This document shows, one piece after another, positions 35,663-44,444 of a stretch of 64,000 bases of DNA (positions within the stretch are counted from its first letter, which is position 1; every line of letters starts with the position of its first letter). The stretch covers positions 51,976 to 115,975 of the forward strand of contig NZ_JAPSIB010000014.1 in the NCBI RefSeq assembly GCF_031179145.1, given 5' to 3'. The position numbers and the translations under genes were made by a program. Source of the DNA: Brevibacterium sp. GTDB taxonomy: Bacteria; Actinomycetota; Actinomycetes; Actinomycetales; Brevibacteriaceae. Below the pieces are notes generated by a model that made no database searches, was not told where the DNA came from, and saw only the letters and a list, made by a program, of their open reading frames with translations.

Positions 35663-36502
35663 ATGGCGACAGAGGACAGACATACGCCGGTGCTCAGCCT
35701 GCGCGACGCCCAGCTGCGGTTCGGGGAGCGGGTGCTCTGGCATGGGCTCGACCTCGATGTCGAGCCCGGAGAGTTCCTCGCCGTCCTCGGCCCCAACGGC
35801 ACCGGCAAGACCTCGCTGCTCAAGGTGCTCCTCGGTCAGCACACGCTCTACCGCGGCACGGCCGAGATCAACGGGAAGAACGTCCACGCCGGCAACCCGG
35901 CGATCGGATACATTCCGCAGCAGCGCGGGATCGACCAACACACGCCGATGCGGGGCCGCGACCTCGTGCGGATGGGCATCGACGGGCACCGGTGGGGAAC
36001 AGGCAGGCCGTCCCGGAGCCGGAGGCAGAAGGTCGATGCCCTGCTCGACGCGGTGGGAGCCGGCAGCTATGCCGATGCTCCCGCCGGGACTCTCTCCGGC
36101 GGCGAGCTCCAGCGGCTGCGCGTGGCACAGGCACTGGCGAACGATCCGTCCGTCCTCCTGTGCGACGAGCCTCTGCTCTCGCTTGACATCCATCATCAGA
36201 GGATCGTCGCCGCGCTCCTCAACGAGCAGCGGGTCACCCGCAACACCGCAGTCGTCTTCGTCACCCACGAGATCAATCCGATCCTGCCCTACGTCGACCG
36301 GGTCCTCTACATCGTCGGCGGTCATTTCCTCGTCGGCACCCCCGCCGAGGTGATGACCACCGAATCGCTCAGCCGCCTCTACGGCTCGCGGGTCGAGGTC
36401 GTGGAGGTGGGTGGACGCCTCGTCGTCGTCGGCGGCGAGGCGGAATGCGTCGACCACCATGTGCACGAAGACGAACTGATTCCGGACCGGGGGGCCATCT
36501 GA
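35663..36502 (+). CDS. Metal ABC transporter ATP-binding protein (ZnuC/AztA-like)
   Basis: 279 residues. Walker A GPNGTGKTS (about 49-57), signature LSGGELQR, Walker B LLCDEPLLSLD, and the H-loop FVTHEINPIL. IPQQRGIDQHTPMRGRDLVRMG is typical of metal importers of this group. It powers import of the metal delivered by the lipoprotein. It begins two bases after that gene and shares one base with the permease start (TGATG). Confidence 0.92.
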   Translation: MATEDRHTPVLSLRDAQLRFGERVLWHGLDLDVEPGEFLAVLGPNGTGKTSLLKVLLGQHTLYRGTAEINGKNVHAGNPAIGYIPQQRGIDQHTPMRGRDLVRMGIDGHRWGTGRPSRSRRQKVDALLDAVGAGSYADAPAGTLSGGELQRLRVAQALANDPSVLLCDEPLLSLDIHHQRIVAALLNEQRVTRNTAVVFVTHEINPILPYVDRVLYIVGGHFLVGTPAEVMTTESLSRLYGSRVEVVEVGGRLVVVGGEAECVDHHVHEDELIPDRGAI

Positions 36503-37410
36503 TGTCGATGCAGGAGATCTGGGGAACCCTGTTCACCTTCGAGGACTACGGCGAACTCGTCGCGCTGCTCGCGAACTCCCTCATCGCGGCCGGACTCCTC
36601 GGTGTCGTCGGGGGGCTGATCAGCGTCTTCGTCATGGCCCGGGACATCCCGTTCGCCGTGCACGGGGTCTCCGAACTGTCCTTCGCCGGAGCTGCCTTCG
36701 CCCTGCTCGTCGGCTTCGACGTCGTCAACGGGTCGATCATCGGGTCGCTCCTGGCTGCCCTGCTCATCGGCATCGGCGGGGCTCGGGCCTCGGAGAAGAA
36801 CGCCATCATCGGTGTGCTCATGCCCTTCGGCCTGGGTCTGGCCATCCTCTTCCTCGCCCTCTACGACGGGCGTTCGGCCAGTAAGTTCGGCCTGCTCACG
36901 GGGCAGATCGTCGCGATCAGCCCAGGCCAGATCCTGACCCTCGTCGTGTGCTCGATCCTCGTGCTCATCGTGCTCGCGATCGTCTGGCGCCCCCTCCTGT
37001 TCGCCAGCCTCGACCCCGAGGTGGCGCGCGCGAAGGGCGTGCCGGTGGGCGTTCTGACCATCGTGTTCATGCTCGTGCTCGGTTTGGCCGTGGCCCTGAG
37101 CGTGCAGGTCGTCGGGGTGCTCCTCGTCCTGGCCCTGCTCATCACCCCGGCGGCGGCCGCCACTCAGATCTCGGCGTCGCCGGTGTGGGTGCCGGTGCTC
37201 AGCGTGATCTTCGCCGTCACTGCCTCCGTCGGCGGCATCCTCATCGCGCTGGCCTCGCCGGTGGTGCCGATCAGCCCCTTCGTCACGACGATCTCATTCC
37301 TCATCTACCTGGTCTGCAGGCTCGCCGGTCAGAGACGGCTGAAGTCGCTGCATCGTCGCCGGGCGGTCCGCGAGGCCGAACTCCACGAGAGCCGCATCGC
37401 GTCCGTCTGA
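36502..37410 (+). CDS. Metal ABC transporter permease (ZnuB/AztB-like)
   Basis: 302 residues from the ATG at 36502. Eight or nine membrane segments of the ABC-3 family; the motif ALSVQVVGVLLVLALLITPAAAA in the sixth to seventh segments is diagnostic. It forms the transmembrane channel with the preceding ATPase. The start overlaps the ATPase stop by one base, completing a lipoprotein-ATPase-permease operon. Confidence 0.92.
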   Translation: MSMQEIWGTLFTFEDYGELVALLANSLIAAGLLGVVGGLISVFVMARDIPFAVHGVSELSFAGAAFALLVGFDVVNGSIIGSLLAALLIGIGGARASEKNAIIGVLMPFGLGLAILFLALYDGRSASKFGLLTGQIVAISPGQILTLVVCSILVLIVLAIVWRPLLFASLDPEVARAKGVPVGVLTIVFMLVLGLAVALSVQVVGVLLVLALLITPAAAATQISASPVWVPVLSVIFAVTASVGGILIALASPVVPISPFVTTISFLIYLVCRLAGQRRLKSLHRRRAVREAELHESRIASV

Positions 37411-37429
37411 ACGCCTGCGGGCGGGCGGA

Positions 37430-37443
37430 TAGAGTGGAGCGCA
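37430..37443 (+). promoter_or_regulatory. Leaderless-type promoter (-10 TAGAGT) of the phosphoesterase
   Basis: TAGAGT at 37430-37435 is seven bases before the ATG at 37443. GGAG also lies in those seven bases, so a short leader cannot be excluded. Confidence 0.4.
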
Positions 37444-38405
37444 TGAAGAAACGTGCCCTTGCCGCGGCCGCCGTTGCGCTGCCGGCGGCCGCGGGGATCT
37501 CCGCCGGAATCTGGGGTGCGGCGATCGAGCCGCACCTGTTCGCGATCCGCCGCTACACGCTGCCCGTCCTCCCCGCCGGCCATGAGCGCATCCGGGTCCT
37601 GCACGTCTCCGATCTGCACCTGGCGCCCTGGCAGAAGCATCGCGCCGCGTGGGTCAGAGCGCTGACTCGGCTGGAGCCGGACGTGGTCGTCAACACCGGC
37701 GACAATCTCTCGGCGGACATCGTCGAGCAGGTCCTCGACGTGTTCGAGGGCCTGCTCGCCGTTCCCGGTGTCTTCGTCCTCGGGTCCAACGACTTCTTCT
37801 CGCCGAAGGCGAAGAACCCGGCCGGATATCTGCGCTCGAACTCGTCGGTCAGGCACCGCACCGAACCCGACCTCGATGTCGACGCTCTCATCCGCGGCTT
37901 CGAAGCCGGGCCCCGCACCGGTGAACGTGCCGGTACGCGCACCGGTGAACGTCCGGCCGGTGGGTGGACCTTCCTCGACAACGCCGAGGTGACCCTGGAC
38001 ATCCGCGGCACCCGCATCGACCTGTGCGGACTTGGCGACGCCCATATCGATCGCGACCGGATCCGCTCCGACGAGGCGCGTGAGTTCCCCCGGTTCGGAA
38101 CCGAAGCGGATCTGAGGATCGGCGTCACCCACGCTCCGTACTCGCGCACTCTGGAGGCTTTCGCCTCGGCGGGGGCTGATCTGATCATGACAGGGCACAC
38201 TCACGGGGGCCAGATCCGGGTTCCGTTCTGGGGTGCGCCGGTGACCAACTGCGATCTGGACCGGACCCGGGCCAGGGGAGTGTTCCCCTACCGGAGGTCA
38301 CTCGTGGAGATCTCGGCAGGACTCGGCTTCTCACCCTATTCGCCGGTGCGCTTCGCGTGTCGCCCCGAAGTCAGCCTGCTCACCCTGGTGCCCAGGATCA
38401 GCTGA
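37443..38405 (+). CDS. Calcineurin-like metallophosphoesterase, membrane-anchored
   Basis: 320 residues. Residues 5-26 form a signal anchor. The five metal-binding blocks are present: VLHVSDLHLAPW, NTGDNLS, GSNDFFS (GNHE equivalent with Ser-Asn-Asp), VTHAPYS and MTGHTHGGQ. Such YaeI/YkuE-type enzymes hydrolyse lipid or wall-related phosphoesters. An Arg/Gly/Thr-rich insert (about 155-178) is variable. It lies directly before the penicillin-binding protein, an arrangement that recurs in actinobacteria, and suggests an envelope role. Confidence 0.88.
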   Translation: MKKRALAAAAVALPAAAGISAGIWGAAIEPHLFAIRRYTLPVLPAGHERIRVLHVSDLHLAPWQKHRAAWVRALTRLEPDVVVNTGDNLSADIVEQVLDVFEGLLAVPGVFVLGSNDFFSPKAKNPAGYLRSNSSVRHRTEPDLDVDALIRGFEAGPRTGERAGTRTGERPAGGWTFLDNAEVTLDIRGTRIDLCGLGDAHIDRDRIRSDEAREFPRFGTEADLRIGVTHAPYSRTLEAFASAGADLIMTGHTHGGQIRVPFWGAPVTNCDLDRTRARGVFPYRRSLVEISAGLGFSPYSPVRFACRPEVSLLTLVPRIS

Positions 38406-38496
38406 GGCCGTGCGTCGGCTCGGGAACAACCATGCGCGGAGACTGTGAATGGGGCACTTTCGGCGTTGTCTGAGAAAGCCCTCCATTCCGATTGGC

Positions 38497-38509
38497 TAAA
38501 CTTGACCCA
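38497..38509 (+). promoter_or_regulatory. Leaderless-type promoter (-10 TAAACT) of the penicillin-binding protein
   Basis: TAAACT at 38497-38502, six bases, then the ATG at 38509. No ribosome site is present. Confidence 0.55.
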
Positions 38510-40824
38510 TGGTGTCTCCTGAGTCAAATCCCAATCCCACCAAGAAGGCCGCGTTCCTCCAGTTCGTGGCCGTGAGTGCGGTGGCTGGAATCGTTGCAGC
38601 CGGCCTTGCCATCCCCGGGGTCGGGGTGGCGACGGCAAGCGCGAACAGCGCTGTCGATATCTTCAATGCGCTGCCGGCGACCCTCGAAGAACAGGATCTC
38701 GGCGAGAAGTCGACGATGCTGGCCGCCGACGGCTCGGAGATCGCCGAATTCTACTGGCAGAACCGCGTCGAAGTGCCGCTCGAGGACATCTCCGAGGCGA
38801 TGCAGGATGCGACGATCGCTGTCGAGGACTATCGTTTCTTCGAACACGGCGGTGTCGACATCGAGGGCATCGCCCGTGCCGCCGTGCACAACATGGTGTC
38901 CTCGACGACGCAGGGCGGTTCGACCCTGACTCAGCAGTACGTGAAGAACGTCCTGGCCGAGAACGCCCATGCCGAGGACAACAGGGAAGGCGTCGAGGCG
39001 GCCAAGGAGTCCGAAGGCACCGCCGGATACGCCCGCAAGCTGCGCGAGGCGAAACTGGCCGTCGCGGTTGAGAACAAGTACCCCAAGGAAGAGATTCTCA
39101 ACCGGTACATGAACATCAACAACTACTCGGGCCTGCCGAACGTCTACGGCGTCGAAGCTGCCGCCTACCGCTACTGGGGCATCTCCGCGAAGGATCTCAA
39201 CATCCAGCAGGCGGCGATGCTCGCCGGCATCGTGCAGAACCCGTCGGCGTTCAACCCACAGCGATTCCCCGATCAGGTGCTCAAACGCCGCAACGTCGTA
39301 CTGGGCCAGATGCTCAAATACAAGCACATCACCCAGGAAGAACACGACAAGGCCGTGAAGACGGGGCTCGACCTCGACATCCACGAGAACCCGAACGGAT
39401 GCTCGGCAGCGAAGCACCAGGCTCAGTTCTTCTGCGACTATGTGGAGAACGTCATCCTCAACGACGAGACCTATGGAAAGACCGTCGACGACCGGATCGC
39501 CTTCCTCAAGCGCGGCGGTCTGACGATCAAGACCAGTCTTAATCCGAAGATCCAGGAGATCGCCGACAAGCAGGTGAAGAAGCGCGTGCCGGTGGGCGAT
39601 CCCTCGGGCGCCGGCCACGCCATCGTCACGGTCGAGCCCGGTACCGGCGAGGTCATCGCGATGGCTCAGAACCGTGATTACACGGTGTCCGAGATCGAGA
39701 AGAAGGACAAGAACAAGAAGACCAGCATCAACTACACGGTCGACCGCAAGCACAACGGCGGCAATGGGTTCCAGGTCGGTTCGACATGGAAGCCATTCGT
39801 GCTCGCGACCTGGCTCAAATCGGGCAGGAGCCTGAATGCGACGGTGAATGCGACTCCCCGTAACTTCCCGGCCAGTTCATGGAAGTACAGCGGCTGCCCG
39901 GTCATGGGCGGAGACTGGAACCCGAGGAACGCAGGCGATGGTGACGGCAAGGGGTCGATGACCGCGCTGGCCGCCACCAAGGGATCTGTGAACACCGCGT
40001 ATGCCGCGATGGGCAACCAGCTCAACATGTGCAAAATCATGGATACTGCGACGGATCTGGGCATCCGCTACGGAAGTGGCGAGCCGCTCGACAAGGCCGA
40101 CAAGAGCGGCTTCATCCAGGCGCTGTCACCGGCGTCCATCCTCGGTACTGTGGAGACCACGCCGATCGCGATGGCTGCGGCCTTCGCCACCTTCGCCAAT
40201 GATGGTGAGTTCTGCGGGCCAAAGCCGATCCTCGAGATCCGCGACCGCAACGGAGAGAAGCTCAAGGTTCCCGGTGGGGAGTGCAAGAAGGTCCTCGACA
40301 AGGACGTGGCTCGGGGCGTCGCCTACGCTCTGACGCAGACGTTCAACGGTGGTACGACCACGGGCCTGGGCATCGGTGTTCCGGCAGGTGCGAAGACCGG
40401 TACGACGAACTTCGAAGTTGGTCATTCGTGGCTGCTCGGGTTCACGAAGACGCTGTCGACCGCGGTCTGGACCGGTGACCCGAGCGGAACCCGCGACTGG
40501 CGCCGCAATGGCAAGGGCAAGGTCACGGGCCGCATCTATGGCGCGACGATCTCCGGTAAGACCTGGCAGGCCTACATGAGCCGGGCGGTCAAGGAGACCA
40601 AGGGTAACACCGGCTTCCCCCGCCCCAGCTCGAAGTACTACCAGGGCGGCGGCGGAGGCGGCGGCAATGACGGTGGAAACCGCGGCGGCGGTGGCGGCGG
40701 AAACGGTGGCGGCGGAAACGGCGGAGGCAATGACGGTGGAAACCGCGGCGGCGGAAACGGCGGCGGCGGAAACGGCGGCGGCGGAAACGGCGGCGGGGGC
40801 AACCCCGGACTCGGCGGAAACTGA
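38509..40824 (+). CDS. Class A penicillin-binding protein (transglycosylase/transpeptidase)
   Basis: 771 residues. One membrane anchor (about 15-45). The glycosyltransferase domain (about 65-260) has catalytic Glu106 in EDYRFFEHGG and GGSTLTQQYVKN. The transpeptidase domain carries Ser425 in STWK, SVN (493-495) and KTG (629-631), so both activities look intact. It builds and cross-links peptidoglycan on the outer face. The last 60 residues (712-771) are almost only Gly with Asn and Asp, in repeating GGGGN units. It follows the metallophosphoesterase and precedes DUF4177 and RidA, a conserved actinobacterial neighbourhood (whiB, often next to it, is absent here). Confidence 0.95.
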   Translation: MVSPESNPNPTKKAAFLQFVAVSAVAGIVAAGLAIPGVGVATASANSAVDIFNALPATLEEQDLGEKSTMLAADGSEIAEFYWQNRVEVPLEDISEAMQDATIAVEDYRFFEHGGVDIEGIARAAVHNMVSSTTQGGSTLTQQYVKNVLAENAHAEDNREGVEAAKESEGTAGYARKLREAKLAVAVENKYPKEEILNRYMNINNYSGLPNVYGVEAAAYRYWGISAKDLNIQQAAMLAGIVQNPSAFNPQRFPDQVLKRRNVVLGQMLKYKHITQEEHDKAVKTGLDLDIHENPNGCSAAKHQAQFFCDYVENVILNDETYGKTVDDRIAFLKRGGLTIKTSLNPKIQEIADKQVKKRVPVGDPSGAGHAIVTVEPGTGEVIAMAQNRDYTVSEIEKKDKNKKTSINYTVDRKHNGGNGFQVGSTWKPFVLATWLKSGRSLNATVNATPRNFPASSWKYSGCPVMGGDWNPRNAGDGDGKGSMTALAATKGSVNTAYAAMGNQLNMCKIMDTATDLGIRYGSGEPLDKADKSGFIQALSPASILGTVETTPIAMAAAFATFANDGEFCGPKPILEIRDRNGEKLKVPGGECKKVLDKDVARGVAYALTQTFNGGTTTGLGIGVPAGAKTGTTNFEVGHSWLLGFTKTLSTAVWTGDPSGTRDWRRNGKGKVTGRIYGATISGKTWQAYMSRAVKETKGNTGFPRPSSKYYQGGGGGGGNDGGNRGGGGGGNGGGGNGGGNDGGNRGGGNGGGGNGGGGNGGGGNPGLGGN

Positions 40825-41026
40825 GCCAGCCAGGCACTCGTGCTGAGCAGGGTGGGACGATCGATCTGATCGCCCCACCCTGCTTCCGTCCGTGCCCCTC
40901 TGGGAGGCGCTCGGACTCCGAGCCGGATGGTGATGAACGTCGGTGTTCTCCGCTAGTCTTGAGAGCGAAACAGCCGAGGCGGATCGAAACCTCCCCGTCC
41001 GGCTCTCGGACTCAAGAAGGAGAGAC

Positions 41027-41182
41027 ATGACCAAGTGGGAATACGTCACCGTGCCATTGATCGTCCACGCGACGAAGCAGATCCTCGACCAGTGGGGTGA
41101 GGACGGATACGAGCTGGTGCAGGTCGTTCCCGGTCCCGATGGCAATGGTCTCGTCGCCTACCTCAAGCGTCCCAAGGCCTGA
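41027..41182 (+). CDS. DUF4177 small protein
   Basis: 51 residues from the ATG at 41027, with AAGGAGAG upstream. The whole protein (KWEYVTVPLIVHATKQILDQ, WGEDGYELVQVVPG) is a DUF4177 domain, a tiny alpha/beta fold of unknown role. It is regularly found between the penicillin-binding protein and RidA genes in actinobacteria. Confidence 0.85.
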   Translation: MTKWEYVTVPLIVHATKQILDQWGEDGYELVQVVPGPDGNGLVAYLKRPKA

Positions 41183-41267
41183 CCCGGCACCACTGCCTCA
41201 GAAACATCGTCACGGCACCACCGCTGCACGACCACCTCTATCGCACCAACGCATCAAAGGAGAACGA

Positions 41268-41741
41268 ATGTCGAAGACTCTCGACCGCATCGCTGAGCTC
41301 GGACTGACACTGCCGTCGGTCCCCACCCCGGCCGGCGTCTATGTCCCCGCCCTGCGCACGGGCAACTACGTCCACACCTCCGGCCAGCTCCCGGTCGTCG
41401 ATGGGAAGCTGGAAGTCACCGGTCACCTCGGCGAGGATGTCGACGTCGACACCGGCTACCAGCTTGCCCGCACCGCAGGGCTCAACGCACTTGCCGCCAT
41501 CGCCGGCGTGATCGGGGACCTCGACAAGATCGTGCGCGTCGTCAAGGTCACCGGATTCGTCAACTCGACCTCGGACTTCACGCAGCAGCCTGCCGTCATC
41601 AACGGTGTCTCCGAACTCTACGGTGAGATCTTCGGCGACCGCGGTCAGCATGCCCGCAGCGCCGTCGGTGTCAACACCCTTCCGCTCGGCACCCCCGTCG
41701 AGGTCGAGGTCGTGGTAGAAGTCGAGGCCGATGCCGCTTAG
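41268..41741 (+). CDS. RidA/YjgF family protein
   Basis: 157 residues. The RidA trimer fold with NYVHTSGQLPV and LAAIAGVIGDLDKIVRVVKV; the substrate-site Arg is in GQHARSAVGVN and the end is VEVEVVVEV. RidA proteins hydrolyse reactive enamine/imine intermediates released by PLP enzymes. AAGGAGAAC precedes the ATG. Its last 11 bases overlap the next gene, suggesting coupling. Confidence 0.92.
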   Translation: MSKTLDRIAELGLTLPSVPTPAGVYVPALRTGNYVHTSGQLPVVDGKLEVTGHLGEDVDVDTGYQLARTAGLNALAAIAGVIGDLDKIVRVVKVTGFVNSTSDFTQQPAVINGVSELYGEIFGDRGQHARSAVGVNTLPLGTPVEVEVVVEVEADAA

Positions 41742-42708
41742 CGGACGCACCCTGCCCGTCTCCACGGAACTGCAGTGGCTGCTCGACCACTGGCAGGCCG
41801 AGGGGCGGGCCCCCGCCTCCGAGGCGCCTCGGCCGTCCTCGGCGATCGTGCTGATCCGGGACTCCCTCGACGGTCTCGAGACCTTCGTGACCCGGCAGCT
41901 CGACGCCCGCGGAGTCGAGGACCGCAACCGGTGGGCATTTCCGGTGAGCAGCCTGCGTTCGGGTGACCTGCGCAGGCTGCCGCTGGCGGGCTGGAACTCG
42001 GCCCGCTGCGCCCGGGCTCTGAAGATCGAGAACAAGTCCCGCGCCCTGCACCATTTCTCCGCCGCCGCCAGAATCGCCTTCGCAGCGACCGGGATCCTGC
42101 TCGCGGAGAACATCGACCGCGACATCGTCGACAAGCCGCAGACCGATTGGCGGGCCACCCGCTCGCGGCTGTTCTCGAGTGAGATCTCGTGGTCGCAGAT
42201 CCTGCGCGAACGGGACCTCAAGCTCCGCCCCGACCTGTGCAAACCGTGGATGCGGTGGATCAACACGACGATGCAGCTGCACCGTTTCGACACGATCTAC
42301 TTCGTCGCCACGGTGCCCTACGGACAGGAAGTCGACTTCCTGTCGCCGAACGAGACCTCGGGTGGGTGGATGCGCCCGCAGGAGGTCCTCGCTGACACGG
42401 GCGGCGATCCCAACCGGGTCGGGGCGAGCACCCGCCTCGTCCTCGAAAGCCTCCTCACCGTGCCGACTGTCGGCGCCGCCATGGCCCAGATCCGCGATGT
42501 GCATCCGCTGCGGCCCGATGTGGGGCGCGAAGACGACGAATGGAGGCTCATCGTCCAACCGGGCAGGGACCTGTATCGCAAGGGCACGATGCGCGACCAT
42601 GCCGTGGCCGTCGGCGACGACGAGGACGACGAAAGCCCCGGCTTCGTGTCCCTGGGCGACGACGACTCCGCGCCCCCGGCACCCGCAGAGGAGACCGACG
42701 AGTCATGA
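41731..42708 (+). CDS. Nudix-fold protein with degenerate (catalytically dead) Nudix box
   Basis: 325 residues. Length and layout match the NUDT19-like Nudix proteins that follow RidA in actinobacteria: N-terminal strand region (AIVLIRDSLDGLETFVTRQ), RWAFP at 68-72 where the active family has WAFPGG, then helix 112-125 (ARIAFAATGILLA). In active relatives this helix reads RETFEEAG; here all three glutamates are replaced (Ile115, Ala118, Ala119). The fold-supporting WMRWINT and RFDTIYFVA parts are kept. It is probably a non-hydrolytic structural or binding protein. It overlaps RidA (11 bases) and the MBL gene (ATGA). Confidence 0.8.
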   Translation: MPLSGRTLPVSTELQWLLDHWQAEGRAPASEAPRPSSAIVLIRDSLDGLETFVTRQLDARGVEDRNRWAFPVSSLRSGDLRRLPLAGWNSARCARALKIENKSRALHHFSAAARIAFAATGILLAENIDRDIVDKPQTDWRATRSRLFSSEISWSQILRERDLKLRPDLCKPWMRWINTTMQLHRFDTIYFVATVPYGQEVDFLSPNETSGGWMRPQEVLADTGGDPNRVGASTRLVLESLLTVPTVGAAMAQIRDVHPLRPDVGREDDEWRLIVQPGRDLYRKGTMRDHAVAVGDDEDDESPGFVSLGDDDSAPPAPAEETDES

Positions 42709-43472
42709 GAATCCGCGCGAACAATCCCTCGCCGATGACCCTGACCGGCACGAACACCTACGTCCTGACCTCGAGGGACAACCGTTCGGCAGTGCTCATC
42801 GATCCCGGCCCGGACCTCGCTGAGCACCGGGAGGCCATCCTCGCCGAGGTGGGGGACCGCAGGCTCGCCGCCATCGTCCTCACCCATCAGCATGCGGATC
42901 ATTCCGAGCTTCTCGGCAGCGTCGAGGAGTGGGGCCCCGGCGTCCCCGTCCACGCCGTCCTGCCGGAGTTCTCCCGTCTGGCGGTTCCCGTGGCCGACGG
43001 TGACCGCATCGGATTCGGCGACGACGAGGCCGATGTCGTGCGCGTGGTGGCGACGCCCGGGCACACGATGGACAGCATCTGCCTGCTCCACGACGCGGTG
43101 CTCTACAGCGGCGACACCGTGCTGGGGGAGGGGACGACGATCGTCACCCATCCGGAGGGCTCCCTCGCCCACTACCTGGAGTCACTCGACCGTCTCATCG
43201 CCCTGCTGGAGGTGGGGGAGTACGACCGGATCGAGCCCGCCCACGGCCCCACGATCGCCCACCCCGCCGAGGTGCTCGAGCACTATCGCCGCTACCGCCG
43301 GGAGAGGATCGCCCAAGTGGAGGCCGCCCTGGAGCAGGGCGCACGGACAGCCGCCGAGGTGTGCGACATCGTCTACCACGACGTCGACCCGAGCGTCCGC
43401 GGCGCCGCCGAGCAGATCGTGCGGGCACAGCTGAGCTACCTGGGAGCCCTCGCCCCCGACGATGTGTCCTGA
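42705..43472 (+). CDS. Metallo-beta-lactamase-fold hydrolase
   Basis: 255 residues. HQHADH at 61-66 is the zinc-binding motif; the further ligands are in ATPGHTMDS and YSGDTVLGEG, and His in EPAHGPTI. The C-terminal helical part (about 195-250) is a winged-helix-like extension of the LACTB2/RNase group. Substrate is not known; endoribonuclease or thioesterase activity is possible. ATGA overlap with the degenerate Nudix gene, so RidA, Nudix and this gene form one operon ending at a strong hairpin. Confidence 0.9.
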   Translation: MRIRANNPSPMTLTGTNTYVLTSRDNRSAVLIDPGPDLAEHREAILAEVGDRRLAAIVLTHQHADHSELLGSVEEWGPGVPVHAVLPEFSRLAVPVADGDRIGFGDDEADVVRVVATPGHTMDSICLLHDAVLYSGDTVLGEGTTIVTHPEGSLAHYLESLDRLIALLEVGEYDRIEPAHGPTIAHPAEVLEHYRRYRRERIAQVEAALEQGARTAAEVCDIVYHDVDPSVRGAAEQIVRAQLSYLGALAPDDVS

Positions 43473-43493
43473 CCGGCGGCCACTCCGGCTACG

Positions 43494-43531
43494 CGACGAA
43501 CGCCCGGGTACGAATACCTGGGCGTTCGTCG
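43494..43531. terminator. Strong hairpin between the convergent MBL and crp genes
   Basis: A 17-base stem (CGACGAACGCCCGGGTA at 43494-43510 with its complement at 43515-43531, one G-T pair) around CGAA. No clear T-run is present on either strand, but the position between two convergent genes suggests a bidirectional terminator. Confidence 0.7.
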
Positions 43532-43577
43532 GATCAGGTCCGACCACCTCGGCGGGGGAAAGGCGGTCGAGGGAGAA

Positions 43578-44255
43578 TCAGCGGGCGCGGTTGCGCATCC
43601 GGTCCATGTCGAGGATGACGACCGAGCGGGCCTCGAGGCGGATGAAGCCGCGGGCGGCGAAGTCGGCCAGAGCCTTGTTCACGGTCTCACGGGAGGCGCC
43701 GACGAGCTGAGCGAGCTCCTCCTGGGTGAGGTCGTGAGCGACGAGGACACCGTCCGGGGCCGGCTTCGAGAAGCGCGCGGCGAGGTCGAGCAGGGCCTTG
43801 GCGACTCGGCCGGGAACGTCGGAGAAGACCAGGTCGCCGACGGTCTCGTTGGTCCGGCGCAGACGCTGAGCCAGGGCCTTGAGCAGGTTCATACCGGCCT
43901 GCGGACGGTCCTTGAGCCATGTTGTGAGGTCTTCGTGCTTGAGGCTGAGCAGCTCGGACTGGGACACCGCGGTGACGGTGGTCGAGCGCGGGCCGGGATC
44001 GAAGAGGCTGAGTTCGCCGATGATCTCGCCCGGGCCGACGACGGAGAGCAGGTTCTCACGGCCGTCGGAGGACTCCCGGCCGATCTTCAGCTTTCCGGTG
44101 GAGACGATGTAGAGCTCGTCCCCGGCGTCGCCTTCATGGAAGAGCACGGTGCCCCGGCGGAGACTCCGCGGGTTCATGAACTTCATCAGTGCACTGGTCG
44201 ATTCATCGTCCAGTCCGGCGAAAAGCGTGGCACCCCGCACAACTTCAATATCCAC
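43578..44255 (-). CDS. Crp/Fnr-family regulator, GlxR-like
   Basis: 225 residues from a GTG at 44255 (GGAGG seven bases before). The cyclic-nucleotide domain (about 1-120) contains GEIIGELSLFDPGPRSTTVTA, the phosphate-binding cassette with Arg and Thr needed for cAMP. The helix-turn-helix is LTQEELAQLVGASRETVNKAL (about 176-196). It closely resembles GlxR/Crp of Corynebacterium and Mycobacterium, a global regulator of carbon metabolism. It is divergent from nth with a 17-base palindrome in the gap. Confidence 0.92.
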   Translation of the reverse strand: MDIEVVRGATLFAGLDDESTSALMKFMNPRSLRRGTVLFHEGDAGDELYIVSTGKLKIGRESSDGRENLLSVVGPGEIIGELSLFDPGPRSTTVTAVSQSELLSLKHEDLTTWLKDRPQAGMNLLKALAQRLRRTNETVGDLVFSDVPGRVAKALLDLAARFSKPAPDGVLVAHDLTQEELAQLVGASRETVNKALADFAARGFIRLEARSVVILDMDRMRNRAR

Positions 44256-44301
44256 TATGTCCTCCTAGTCGTGAGATTCACCATTAAATCTACCTGGTCA
44301 G

Positions 44302-44318
44302 CGGTGGTGACACCACCG
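44302..44318. promoter_or_regulatory. Perfect 17-base palindrome upstream of crp
   Basis: CGGTGGTGACACCACCG is an exact inverted repeat around the A at 44310. It overlaps the expected -35 of crp (a TAGATT -10 lies at 44292-44287 on the minus strand). It does not match the usual GlxR site TGTGA-N6-TCACA, so another regulator or an unusual autoregulatory site is possible. Confidence 0.5.
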
Positions 44319-44444
44319 AACCGGCGGGAGTTGGGGGCATTCGTCGAAAACGAGGAGGCTGCGTGCAGTCCGCGGATCACCGCCGGAGTCCGCGGCGAGG
44401 GACCGGACTGCGCAATCGCGGGGCACGGATTAGGATGGTGAGTC

